In this document: positions 52,565-62,206 of the stretch, piece after piece
How positions within the stretch are numbered: the first letter of the stretch is position 1
Layout: each line of letters starts with the position of its first letter
Assembly: GCA_910588685.1 (NCBI GenBank)
Contig: CAJUPX010000007.1
Span: 24,096 to 88,095, forward strand
Direction of reading: 5' to 3'
From: an uncultured Christensenellaceae bacterium
GTDB lineage: Bacteria > Bacillota > Clostridia > Christensenellales > Borkfalkiaceae
Length of the DNA stretch: 64,000 nt
Position numbers and translations under genes: made by a program
The notes under the pieces: generated by a model
Told to the model about the DNA's origin: nothing
The model's input: the letters and a program-made list of their open reading frames with translations, nothing else
Databases searched by the model: none

Positions 52565-54028
52565 TCAGAACGGAGCCTCCTCGTCATCGTCCGGGGCGTC
52601 GGCATCCGTAAGCGGAGCAGCTTCGTACTGAGGCTGGTCACCGTTATTGTAAGAACCGCCGTCGGCGCGAGCCTGAAATTCTTCATTGAGTTCGGGATTT
52701 ACAAACTTAGTCAACTCGCCGCGGAAACGCAGTTTAAACCTGCCCGGAGCGCCGTTACGGTGTTTTGCAACTATAACGTCCGCCATTCCTTTTACGATTT
52801 TTTTCTTTATGATATCTTCCTGCGAAGCGTTTACGTCGGGACGGCTGATAAATATAACCATATCGGCATCCTGCTCTATCGCTCCAGATTCGCGCAGGTC
52901 GGAAAGCTGCGGCTCGCCGGACTGAATACGTCGCAACTGCGACAGCGCAATTATCGGAACGTCAAGCTCCTTTGCCATAATCTTTAAATCACGCGTTATG
53001 GCTGCAACTTCCTGCGTCCTGTTTTCGTCGCCGTTCTTCTTACCGCTTGACATAAGCTGTATGTAGTCTATCATTACCAAATCAAGCTGTCCGGCGTTGC
53101 GGGATTTTATCCTGCGGCATTTGGACAGAATCTCTGCAGGCGTAACCCTTGACGAGTCATCAATAACTATTTTACTTTTTCTAAGTTTATCGCTCGCTTT
53201 TGCAATTTTACGCCAGTCCGTGTCTTTAAGCTTACCCGCAAGCGCATCAGCCATACTTACGCCGGCAACTCCGCACATCAATCTCTGAATAATCTGAACC
53301 TCAGGCATTTCAAGCGAAAAAACAGCGCAAACTTTTCCCTCGTCCACCGCAGCGTGCTCGATTATATTCATTGCAATTGATGTTTTACCCATACCGGGAC
53401 GGGCTGCAACTATGATAAGGTCTGACTTTTGCAAACCGTTAGTCATCTTATCGAGAACAATAAAGCCGGTCGCAACGCCTCTGTAAGCGTCTTTATCGGT
53501 GGAAAGTTTTTGAAACTTATCTATAACCTGATTTATGCCGTCGCTCTCTCTGATGTCTTTCATAGACGAAGAATCTTTTGTGCGCGACACCGCATACACA
53601 CGCTCCTCGGCATATTGAATGCTTTTCAGTGCGTCGGTACTCGTCCTGGAATTTTCTATGATATCTTTAGCCGACCTTATAAGACTTCTATTAACGCTGT
53701 CGCGCTTGACGATGTCAAGATAATGCTGAAAATTTGCCGCGGACGGCGTAATTCTCGCAAGCTCGGTAAGATAGCTTATCCCGCCCGCATTTTTTAAATT
53801 TCCCTCGCTGTCAAGCTTGTCCGCAAGCGTTATTAAATCAATGGGCTTGCGCTCGTTGAAAAGTTGTTTTATCGCCGAAATTATAAATTTGTGGGATTCC
53901 TGGTAAAAATCTTCCGAAACAAGCTCTTCCGTTACGTCGGCGAGTATCTCATTATCTATAAGCATACAGCCTAAAAGCGCCTGTTCAGCCTCCAAATTAT
54001 TCGGCATAACATTTGTTACGTCTGACAT
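52565..54028 (-). CDS. dnaB: Replicative DNA helicase DnaB
   Basis: Hexameric fork helicase (DnaC in Bacillus nomenclature). The N-terminal primase-interacting domain starts MPNNLEAEQALLGCMLID. The RecA-like motor has Walker A ARPGMGKTS, Walker B VMIDYIQLM and SQLRR. At 487 aa it is slightly long because of an acidic C-terminal tail (DADAPDDDEEAPF). It sits in a mixed operon between pepF and sua5, not with rplI as in many Bacillota. Confidence 0.97.
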   Translation of the reverse strand: MSDVTNVMPNNLEAEQALLGCMLIDNEILADVTEELVSEDFYQESHKFIISAIKQLFNERKPIDLITLADKLDSEGNLKNAGGISYLTELARITPSAANFQHYLDIVKRDSVNRSLIRSAKDIIENSRTSTDALKSIQYAEERVYAVSRTKDSSSMKDIRESDGINQVIDKFQKLSTDKDAYRGVATGFIVLDKMTNGLQKSDLIIVAARPGMGKTSIAMNIIEHAAVDEGKVCAVFSLEMPEVQIIQRLMCGVAGVSMADALAGKLKDTDWRKIAKASDKLRKSKIVIDDSSRVTPAEILSKCRRIKSRNAGQLDLVMIDYIQLMSSGKKNGDENRTQEVAAITRDLKIMAKELDVPIIALSQLRRIQSGEPQLSDLRESGAIEQDADMVIFISRPDVNASQEDIIKKKIVKGMADVIVAKHRNGAPGRFKLRFRGELTKFVNPELNEEFQARADGGSYNNGDQPQYEAAPLTDADAPDDDEEAPF

Positions 54029-54047
54029 AATACTTTGTAAATCCTAT

Positions 54048-55823
54048 TTATATACCCATTAATTGCTCAAATTCCATTAACACGTCGTTAAATTCTTTCA
54101 TTGCTACTTCAAAAGGTTTTTTGGACGTTAAATCTACACCCGCTAATTTTAACAGCGATACAGGGTCTGACGAGCCGCCGCTCGATAAAAATTTAAAATA
54201 ATCTTTAACCGCGGGCGCCCCTTCCGTTTGCAGTCTTTTTACTATATTTATCGCAGCCGTAATTCCCGTTGCGTATTTATAAACGTAAAAAGCCGAATAG
54301 AAATGTGGTATTCTCATCCATTCCGCGGAAATATTGAAATCGTGTTCTATTTCATCGCCGTAGTATCTTTTGCCTATATCGGCATAGATAGAACAGAGTA
54401 ATTCTTTTGTAAGCGGTTGACCTTTCTCTTCGGCATTATGAGCCTCAGCCTCAAATTCGGCAAACATAGTTTGTCTGTGTAGAGTTGCGCGGATACTGTC
54501 GAGATAATAATTTAAAAGATATTTCTTTAAATTTACGTCCTTAGCTTCTTTAACCATATGTTTTAAGAGCAAGGTTTCGTTTACAGTACTTGCAACTTCG
54601 GCAACAAAAATTTTATATCCCGATTTATTGTATGGCTGGTTTTTCTGCGAAAAATAAGTATGCAGAGCGTGTCCCATTTCGTGGGCAATAGTAAATACTT
54701 CGTTTACAGAAGGGTGATAATTCAACAAAACAAAAGGATGGCAGCCGGGGCAGCCTATGGAATACGCGCCGTTGCGCTTGCCGTCGGACTCTTTAACGTC
54801 TACCCAGCCCTCTTCAAATCCCTTACTTAATAGCGACTGATATTCAGAGCCGAGTACTTTCAGCCCTTCTATAACCTTTTCACACGCCTCTTCGTAAGTA
54901 TATTTAACCGTTACGCCGTCAACGAGCGGAGCATAAATATCGTAAAAATAGAGCTTATCGTAACCGAGAAGTTTTTTTCTGTCGCTGATATAGCGGTGCA
55001 AAGACGAAAGGTTTTCATTTACGGCTTTTATAAGATTATTGTAAACACAGGCGTCGACGTCCTCGGAAAACAAAGCCTGCTCCAAACAGGAATTAAATTT
55101 ATAAACTTTACTTAAAAATACGTCTTTTTTTACGTTACCGACGTATACGGACGTAACGGTATTTATAAGAGAAATGTACGCGGCGTAATACTTTTCATAT
55201 GCCTCCCTGCGCTTTTCCCTGTCCTCGCAATGCAATATAATGCCGTATAATCCGTGGCTGAGTTTAACGGTTTTGCCCTCCCATTCAATTTCCGGCAAAG
55301 GCAAATCGAGGCTGTCGATAAGATTAAACGTATTATGGAAATTCTCCATTATTTCGCCCGCCATACCTATTATTTTTTCTTCGGCTTGCGAAATTACGTG
55401 CGGTTTGCGCGCTATAATACGCCTTATATCGTAGTCATAATCGCAAAAACGCTTGTCCGATAAAAGCGAATTTAAATATCCGTCATCTAACTGCGCCATC
55501 TCCGGCTCGTAAAACGACAGTTCCGTGCTGTATCTGCTGAAAAACGAAAGCATTTTAGCAAAATAACCCGAGTATTTGTCAACGCCAGCATCCTCGTCGT
55601 GACGCATATGGGCGTAGACGTATAATCTTTCAAGTTTTATTGAAAACTTTTCCGACTTTTTAAAAAACTCAAACAGAGTATCCGCATTACCGAGCTTACC
55701 TGCATATTTGGAAAAATCCAGCATATTTTCAAGCTCACTGTAGCCCTTTTCCCACTCCTCGTCGCTATTAAATATATCGTTGACTTTCCATTTATATTTC
55801 TGCTGTATTTCTTCTCTTTTCAT
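54048..55823 (-). CDS. pepF: Oligoendopeptidase F (M3B)
   Basis: Cytoplasmic zinc metallopeptidase that degrades short peptides. The catalytic motif HEMGHALHTYFS and the downstream glutamate region (VAEVASTVNETLLL) are present, and the C-terminal half has the family's AEWMRIPHFYSAFYVYKYATG. At 591 aa it is normal. 19 bp upstream of dnaB and 5 bp after lepB, in one operon. Confidence 0.96.
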   Translation of the reverse strand: MKREEIQQKYKWKVNDIFNSDEEWEKGYSELENMLDFSKYAGKLGNADTLFEFFKKSEKFSIKLERLYVYAHMRHDEDAGVDKYSGYFAKMLSFFSRYSTELSFYEPEMAQLDDGYLNSLLSDKRFCDYDYDIRRIIARKPHVISQAEEKIIGMAGEIMENFHNTFNLIDSLDLPLPEIEWEGKTVKLSHGLYGIILHCEDREKRREAYEKYYAAYISLINTVTSVYVGNVKKDVFLSKVYKFNSCLEQALFSEDVDACVYNNLIKAVNENLSSLHRYISDRKKLLGYDKLYFYDIYAPLVDGVTVKYTYEEACEKVIEGLKVLGSEYQSLLSKGFEEGWVDVKESDGKRNGAYSIGCPGCHPFVLLNYHPSVNEVFTIAHEMGHALHTYFSQKNQPYNKSGYKIFVAEVASTVNETLLLKHMVKEAKDVNLKKYLLNYYLDSIRATLHRQTMFAEFEAEAHNAEEKGQPLTKELLCSIYADIGKRYYGDEIEHDFNISAEWMRIPHFYSAFYVYKYATGITAAINIVKRLQTEGAPAVKDYFKFLSSGGSSDPVSLLKLAGVDLTSKKPFEVAMKEFNDVLMEFEQLMGI

Positions 55824-55828
55824 AATAT

Positions 55829-56551
55829 TTAATTCCTTTTACTTTTTAACTCAGATTCAAAACCGAAAAATTCCGGCAGGGTCTTGTTTATAAACACGTA
55901 CCAGGACGAAGTAACCGGCTTAGTTTGCATAGACCAGTCGCTGACTACTCCCAAAAGATTATCAATTGAATAATCCCCGCCGTTGCCGTTTAAAGAGTTT
56001 CTGCTGTCTGAACTTACATTTCTGTTATCGCCTACAAGAAACATATGCCCCTCTTTTACAACGTGCTCGGAATAATTATAATAGTGATTATAATTGCCGT
56101 GCTCGTCTCTTACCTGCGTATTTCTATCAGGATCCACGTACGGCTCGGGCGGAGCCGTAAATTCGGTTTCGCCTTTGCGTTTAAGCCAAAGTACGCCGTC
56201 CTCAAATTTAACCGTATCCCCGCCGAAAGCAACCACGCGTTTTACAATATTTTTATGGTTTAATGAGTTTGACGAATAGTCGTCTTTTACGATTACTATA
56301 TCAAAATAATCCGGCTTAGCAAAACGGTTTACAAAGATGTAATCGCCCGTTACGTCGTCATTAGCGCCGTTAAGCGTCGGCAGCATCGAATCCTCCTGAA
56401 TATAGAACCCGACAAACACAACCGAAAACGCAAGCTCACACAACAGCAATACAAAGAATATTGCTATTGCGGCATTTAACGCTATCCCGAGCGGCGTTGT
56501 TTTTTCTTTGGAATAAAGATTTTGTTTTACAAAATTCATTTTTAAAGCCAT
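55829..56551 (-). CDS. lepB: Signal peptidase I
   Basis: Removes signal peptides at the outer membrane face. One N-terminal membrane helix (about 22-52), serine nucleophile in EDSMLPTL, lysine general base in VKRVVAFGGDTV, and the GDNRNVSSDSRN box. At 240 aa it is a little longer than typical because of an inserted loop with ASP/ASN-rich residues. Its start overlaps the alpha/beta-hydrolase gene by 10 bp. Confidence 0.95.
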   Translation of the reverse strand: MALKMNFVKQNLYSKEKTTPLGIALNAAIAIFFVLLLCELAFSVVFVGFYIQEDSMLPTLNGANDDVTGDYIFVNRFAKPDYFDIVIVKDDYSSNSLNHKNIVKRVVAFGGDTVKFEDGVLWLKRKGETEFTAPPEPYVDPDRNTQVRDEHGNYNHYYNYSEHVVKEGHMFLVGDNRNVSSDSRNSLNGNGGDYSIDNLLGVVSDWSMQTKPVTSSWYVFINKTLPEFFGFESELKSKRN

Positions 56552-58215
56552 AAAAGATTATTGATAGCAAACGGCGACGAACAATTTACCGCCAACCCGT
56601 ATTGCGAAGTAAATTCAGCAAGCTGAATGCCCGCACTCGTTTTAAACAACTTGCTTTCGGCAACTATAGTCTGCCATATGCCGCCTACAAGCGATACCGT
56701 ATAAATATATTCCTCTCCCGTTCCTATGTTGGTAAAGGTTATTGTCATATCCGCTTCCTCGTCGCTGAATACGTCGAGAGAAATAACACTACCAGCAACG
56801 GGCGCGAACCTGGGATTTGCCGTACGGAACGTTATAAGTCCGCTTTTGGAATATATTCCCTTCACGTTTTCTTTTTTAACGAGCTCGGGAATTTTAAAAT
56901 CGTCAGTATAAAAAATATTGCCTATGGAATATTCTTTGGACGGCGCCGAAATAAATCCGTCGCAATTATTGTTAGACGAATAAATAAGCCGCGTTTTATG
57001 CTGCATATTACGGAAGCTGCCGCTTATTTTCTTTACTACTATTTTAGACCATACGGTAAAACCGTTACTGTATTTTACGCCGCAAATTACAAAAATAGTT
57101 GAAGTTTTTTCGTAAATGTTGAGTAAAAACTCCTGTTCGTCGGAGGAGTTATTACGTACAAGCGGGCAGGTTATCCAATCTCTCCTTGCAGAATCCAAGC
57201 TGTCCTCGGCAAGATACACCGCGGAACTTTCCATTATACCTTTATCGTCAACATTGATTTTTGCAATCAGATTGTCTTTGTCGTCAACCTCTACCGACAG
57301 CTGTACGAGCCTGGGTAAAAATATCTGACGTTTTTTAAGATGTTTAGCAAGGAAAAGCAGCAAATCCTGCATACAGTCCGGGTCGATATAATTATTGTTA
57401 TGCATAGAATACGCGATAGAGCTAACAGGCAAATACTGCGGATTTATGCGCGAAAAAGTATCGTACGCCCTGTCGTAATCAAAACGCGGGTCGTTAGTAG
57501 TGCAAAGCATTAACACGGGACAGCTAACGTAAGGCGCATACGCCTGAGAATCTATACCGGCAATAAAACAGTATGTTTCTTCGTCGAGCCTCACTTCTTC
57601 CGAAATATGTTTATTTTTACCTGCGTACGCGTGCCAGCCTGCCGCGCTTACGGGAATTATGCACGAAAAATTGCTCGCAACGCCGAGTTTCCAGGCTATT
57701 TCTCCGCCGTCGCGTATACCTATTACGCCTATTTCACAGTTACCGAAGCGCTCTATTAAGTATTTACGCGCGTAAATGCCTATGGCAACCCACTCATACC
57801 AACAGGTTTTATCCGCGCTTTCGTCTACGTAATCCTTATGTCTGCCGCATTGCTGCAAGTTTGCATATGAAATACACTCGGGATAAACGGTATAAAAATC
57901 GCAATTATCCCATATACCGCGGTAATCCACCATAAGCACGGAATATCCCTGCTTTACGAAATATTTTATAAGCCCGAAATCGATAGTGTCTTTACTGTCG
58001 GGCAGTAAAATAACCGTTTCGGCGGCGGGATTTGACAGCGAACGGGCGTAAGCCGCCGCAATCTTTACCCTGCCGTTTTCCGTTTGTCTGCCTTGAAAAT
58101 AAAGTTTTTCTAAACGTACATCGTCTTCATCTACCGCCGAAAGAATTTCGGGAAAGACGTCGAGAGTATCGTCAAACGAACTCCAAAGCGCAACAGGGGT
58201 AATAATATTTGGCAT
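56542..58215 (-). CDS. Alpha/beta-hydrolase-fold protein with a replaced nucleophile
   Basis: The N-terminal ~300 residues look like an acetyl-xylan-esterase/S15-type alpha/beta hydrolase (ETVILLPDSKD, then GYSVLMVDYRGIWDN). The nucleophile elbow, normally GxSxGG, reads GIRDGG with Arg168 in the serine place, so it is probably not a serine hydrolase. The C-terminal ~230 residues are beta-rich, possibly for binding sugars or protein. No signal peptide. Function unknown. Translation is coupled to lepB by overlap, and it comes 12 bp after sbcC. Confidence 0.65.
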   Translation of the reverse strand: MPNIITPVALWSSFDDTLDVFPEILSAVDEDDVRLEKLYFQGRQTENGRVKIAAAYARSLSNPAAETVILLPDSKDTIDFGLIKYFVKQGYSVLMVDYRGIWDNCDFYTVYPECISYANLQQCGRHKDYVDESADKTCWYEWVAIGIYARKYLIERFGNCEIGVIGIRDGGEIAWKLGVASNFSCIIPVSAAGWHAYAGKNKHISEEVRLDEETYCFIAGIDSQAYAPYVSCPVLMLCTTNDPRFDYDRAYDTFSRINPQYLPVSSIAYSMHNNNYIDPDCMQDLLLFLAKHLKKRQIFLPRLVQLSVEVDDKDNLIAKINVDDKGIMESSAVYLAEDSLDSARRDWITCPLVRNNSSDEQEFLLNIYEKTSTIFVICGVKYSNGFTVWSKIVVKKISGSFRNMQHKTRLIYSSNNNCDGFISAPSKEYSIGNIFYTDDFKIPELVKKENVKGIYSKSGLITFRTANPRFAPVAGSVISLDVFSDEEADMTITFTNIGTGEEYIYTVSLVGGIWQTIVAESKLFKTSAGIQLAEFTSQYGLAVNCSSPFAINNLLWL

Positions 58216-58227
58216 AATTTCGCCTCC

Positions 58228-60903
58228 TTACAGACCGATATTCACGGACGAACCGTGCGTTTCGGTTGCTTTTTTAACAATGATTTTACTTTCTATTCTA
58301 TGTTTCAGCTCTTCCACGTGACTAATAACGCCTATAGTAAAACGCGAACTCTTCAATTTTTCAAGTGCGTTCATAACAACGTCTAGCAGGTTGCTGTCGA
58401 GAGTACCGAAGCCTTCGTCCAGGAAAAAGAACTCTATAGTTTTAAAGGATTTGGCGCATATCGTCTGCGACAGAGCAAGGGCGAGCGAAAGCGAAACGAG
58501 AAAAGTTTCTCCACCTGACAATGTATTCACCCCTCTTAAATTGCCACCGTCGTAATTATCGCTTACCTGGAAATTATTATTTGTATAAACGAGATAATAT
58601 CTGCCGTCCGTAAGATTTAACAGCGTTGACGACGCAAGCGACGATATGTCTATTAAATATTCCGTTGCGATATATTCGAGGAATTTATTGTTCCGCGTCA
58701 TCTCTTTCAGTTTTAAAATAACATTTCGCTCGCGGCGGATAACTTCGTATTCCTTTAAAATTTTATTTTTTTCTTTAAGCCGCGCCCCGATATCCGAATA
58801 TCTATTATTTAAAACGGCTATCTCGCCGGTAATATTTTTTATATTCGAGTCAGTCAATTCCTTATTTGTCTTTGCTAAGCGCAACGAAGCTTCCTCAAAC
58901 CCGGTTATTCCTTCAACCGCCAAAAGCTCGCTTTTCCTGAGCGTAAAAGCGTTTAACTTAGCGTCATAATCGCTTAGCAACTTTTCAACGTCCGAATGCG
59001 CAAACTCGCTTACAAACTTTTTACAGGCTTCTACGCTGGCAAAGCTGCTTAAATCCAACAATTTTTTCAGCGCTTCGTCCGTTTGCTTTAACCTCTCCTC
59101 CGCCGCCTGCGCAAGCGTATTTGAACGCTCAATCGAAATATTCAACGCGTCAACAGAGGTTTTAAGCTGTTCGGACGCGGCGACAAGCTGTTTTTTTCTC
59201 TCGGAAAGCGTTATAATCGCCTTTTCGTTCTGAGATACCGCGCCGTCATAATCTTTACAGTCCGCGCCGAAAACCGAAATAAGCTCCTGCTTTAACTCGT
59301 CTGCCCGCGCCCGCAATTCCCCGCCTTCTTTTAGCGAGGTTTCGAGCTCTTTGTCTTTTACTGCTATTTGTGAGCAAATATTTTGTAAATATTGCCTTTT
59401 TTCGTTTAAATTATTTTGCGCCGTCTGTTGCTTTTGCCTGTTGGCTTTAAGCGTTTCGAGCATATCTTCAGCCCCGCGCAAATCAAAATCTTTAACGCTT
59501 AAAATGCGTTCTTTATATTCGTTGATTTTTTGGTTAATACGCTCCTCGGTCAATTTATACAGTTGACTCTCATCCTTAAAAACTTTTATATCGCCGCCGA
59601 ACCGCGCAAACCAGTCAAGACTGCTTACATATTCGTTTTTTAAAACGGCGCCTTTAAATCTCTCGGTTAATATATCCTCCGATATAGCGGAACATAAATA
59701 ATTATATGCCGTTTCCTCTGCATTTACGGCTTTTTGCGCCTCTTCCCGGCGTTCTTTCAGTTTATTTTTCTGTTCGTCAAGATTTTTGTATTCCGTCCGT
59801 TTTACTCTTAGTTTATCTTCTAATTCCCTGAGTTTGCGGGGTTTATCCGCATACAGCCTGAACTTTGCCGCAAGATTATTAAATTCTTCTAATTTACCGT
59901 CAATATTTTCGTTTTGTAACGCGTCTAAAACTTTTTGATATTTTCCGCTTTCCGTTTCGCGCTGCCCGTTCATTAACCGGATATCGTTATAACATTTTTT
60001 TAATTCAGTATTTAATTTATCCGCTTCTTCGGCGGTTTTTACAAGCTCCCTGCAAACAGGCATTACCGAAAGCCGCTTTTTAAGCTCTTCCATAGCCGAT
60101 TTTTCCCGCGACAGCTCACCGAGCCTTTTTTCCACTTCAACAAGCTCCTCGCTCTTTTCGGCAAGTTTTAGCTGTTTTTCATATTCTTCTGAGTATGTTT
60201 TAAAAAGTGCGGTAAGCTCCGAGAGCCTGGAATTGTATGCAGAAATACTCTTTGCCGTTTCGGCTACCGTTTCTTCGGAAACGTCCGCATACGCTTCGAG
60301 TTTACCCGCCGTATTGTTAAACCTGTTTTCGGTTTCGATTTGCAGCTTTAAAATACGTTCTTTTAACCTGTCGCCGTAGCGGTTAAGTGAAAACAGCCGT
60401 TCAATGAGTTTAAGTCTGTCAGCAGGCGTGGATTTAACGAATTGCGCAAATTCTCCCTGCGGCAACGCAATGCATTTGCGGAAATCTTCGGCGTTAAGTC
60501 CTAAAATTTCTACTATTTTGCCCTCTACCGTAGAAGTTTTATCTGCAATACAAACTTCGTTTTCGCCGTCTTTTTCATATAGTTCGGCTTTATGAGTGCC
60601 GTTTTTGTCTTTTTTTATAGTCCTCTTAACGGTATATAATTTATTTTTGCCGTCATTGGTCATACTGAAAACGAACGTAACCTCGGCAGAATAGCATTTG
60701 TAGTTTATTATATCCGTTTTTTCTTTACTGCGCTCCACGTTGCCGTAAAGTGCAAAGTTTATGCAGTCTAATATAGTGCTTTTGCCGCTGCCGGTTTCAC
60801 CGAATATACCGAATATGCCGTTGCGGGAAAGTTCTTCAAAATCTATTTCGGTATTCTCCGAAAAGCTGTTTACACCGGAAAATTGCAGTTTAACAGGTTT
60901 CAT
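58228..60903 (-). CDS. sbcC: SbcC/Rad50-type exonuclease ATPase subunit
   Basis: Partner of SbcD in opening hairpins and resecting protein-blocked DNA ends. Walker A GETGSGKST near residue 38, long coiled coils (about 190-690), then ABC signature LSGGETF and Walker B FFLDEGFGTLD. At 891 aa it is shorter than E. coli or Bacillus SbcC. I find no CxxC anywhere in the protein, so the usual zinc hook at the coiled-coil apex is missing. ATGA overlap with sbcD. Confidence 0.93.
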   Translation of the reverse strand: MKPVKLQFSGVNSFSENTEIDFEELSRNGIFGIFGETGSGKSTILDCINFALYGNVERSKEKTDIINYKCYSAEVTFVFSMTNDGKNKLYTVKRTIKKDKNGTHKAELYEKDGENEVCIADKTSTVEGKIVEILGLNAEDFRKCIALPQGEFAQFVKSTPADRLKLIERLFSLNRYGDRLKERILKLQIETENRFNNTAGKLEAYADVSEETVAETAKSISAYNSRLSELTALFKTYSEEYEKQLKLAEKSEELVEVEKRLGELSREKSAMEELKKRLSVMPVCRELVKTAEEADKLNTELKKCYNDIRLMNGQRETESGKYQKVLDALQNENIDGKLEEFNNLAAKFRLYADKPRKLRELEDKLRVKRTEYKNLDEQKNKLKERREEAQKAVNAEETAYNYLCSAISEDILTERFKGAVLKNEYVSSLDWFARFGGDIKVFKDESQLYKLTEERINQKINEYKERILSVKDFDLRGAEDMLETLKANRQKQQTAQNNLNEKRQYLQNICSQIAVKDKELETSLKEGGELRARADELKQELISVFGADCKDYDGAVSQNEKAIITLSERKKQLVAASEQLKTSVDALNISIERSNTLAQAAEERLKQTDEALKKLLDLSSFASVEACKKFVSEFAHSDVEKLLSDYDAKLNAFTLRKSELLAVEGITGFEEASLRLAKTNKELTDSNIKNITGEIAVLNNRYSDIGARLKEKNKILKEYEVIRRERNVILKLKEMTRNNKFLEYIATEYLIDISSLASSTLLNLTDGRYYLVYTNNNFQVSDNYDGGNLRGVNTLSGGETFLVSLSLALALSQTICAKSFKTIEFFFLDEGFGTLDSNLLDVVMNALEKLKSSRFTIGVISHVEELKHRIESKIIVKKATETHGSSVNIGL

Positions 60904-62051
60904 TCTTCCTCCGTAAGCGACAGGAAGAGCGCTAACAGCTCTTTGGGAATTTCCGCGTCGTACCGCGATTTGTAGTAATCGGAAAAAAGTTCTGACGAAC
61001 TTTTATTTTTATTGGAAATTTTATTATCCACACAATCCGGACTTTTCACGTTTGTTTTAAGAGAAATTAAACATTCCGTCTGGCGCAGTTCGGCGCTCTC
61101 TACCGACGTCAGCGGGCTGTCAAGATTTAAAGTCATTTCCACATAATCGTTTTGGTATCTTTCAAGCAGCTTTAACGCGCTTTCCACGCCGTTTGCCTGT
61201 AACCTTACAAGATTTTTAATGGAAGTTATTTCAACCTGTTTAAAGTTTTTCACGCCGTTCTTATCAAGTTCAAAAACGTTTACAGACTTAACCTGTCCGC
61301 ACTCGTCAAACGAAAAGCGCATAGGCGCACCGCTGTAAAACGCTTTTTCACCTATTTTCTGACGTTTATGAAGATGTCCGAGCGCACAGTAACCGCATTC
61401 CGGTATTAAATCAAGCCCCACGGCTCTCGTACCGCCGAGATCTATCTCGCGCTCGCTGTCTGATACGGCGCCTCCGACAAGAAAAATATGCGACAAAAAT
61501 ACGGACGGTATTCCGTCACCGCTTTTTCCCGCTTCTCCCGTCTCTATCCAACGGCTCATCTTTTGGGTAAAACTCTCGTCCGAGCGACCTTCTTTAAAAC
61601 GCGCCTCATTAGGATAAGGCAGGGCGTTTATATAGACCTCTTCGCCGTGACAGTTTGTAAAAACAACCCAGCCTGCTCCGGAGCGCGAGGGATATACATT
61701 TTTGCGTTTTTTACAGTAAACGGCGCGGAGATTGTTACCTATAATGTATACGCCGAGCTCCTCCGCAATCTGTGCGGCTGCGGTAAGGCGCACGTAATCA
61801 TCGTGATTTCCGCTTATAATCAACACTGCGCAGGTTTCAGCAAGAAGCTTAATCCCGGAATAAAAAATTTCTTCGGCTTCCGACGACGGCGTATAAGTAT
61901 CAAAAACGTCGCCGGCAATAAATACGAGCTCCACGCCCTCTTTTTTGCATATCTCGCTTATCTCGGTAAAAACGCTGCGGTATTCGCCGTAGCGCTCTCT
62001 GCCCATAAGTTTTTTGCCGATATGTAAATCGGAAGTATGCAAAATCTTCAT
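60900..62051 (-). CDS. sbcD: SbcD/Mre11-type nuclease subunit
   Basis: Metallophosphoesterase subunit of the SbcCD nuclease. Metal motifs: HTSDLHIGKK, then IAGDVFDTY, then SGNHDDYVR, and a CALGHLHKRQ histidine motif. At 383 aa it is normal. First gene of the nine-gene minus-strand operon ending at rpiB. Divergent from the dnaD-like gene. Confidence 0.95.
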   Translation of the reverse strand: MKILHTSDLHIGKKLMGRERYGEYRSVFTEISEICKKEGVELVFIAGDVFDTYTPSSEAEEIFYSGIKLLAETCAVLIISGNHDDYVRLTAAAQIAEELGVYIIGNNLRAVYCKKRKNVYPSRSGAGWVVFTNCHGEEVYINALPYPNEARFKEGRSDESFTQKMSRWIETGEAGKSGDGIPSVFLSHIFLVGGAVSDSEREIDLGGTRAVGLDLIPECGYCALGHLHKRQKIGEKAFYSGAPMRFSFDECGQVKSVNVFELDKNGVKNFKQVEITSIKNLVRLQANGVESALKLLERYQNDYVEMTLNLDSPLTSVESAELRQTECLISLKTNVKSPDCVDNKISNKNKSSSELFSDYYKSRYDAEIPKELLALFLSLTEEE

Positions 62052-62206
62052 TGCCGAAAAAATTTTTACCTTATTTTACGCATTTGCGTTGATATTTTGC
62101 GAAAAAATCTATATAATATAAATCACTTGATTTAAACGCACTTACAAGCCATACTATTATAAAACTTTTCAGGCAATAAATCAAGCATAATTCGGGAGTT
62201 TTAAAA

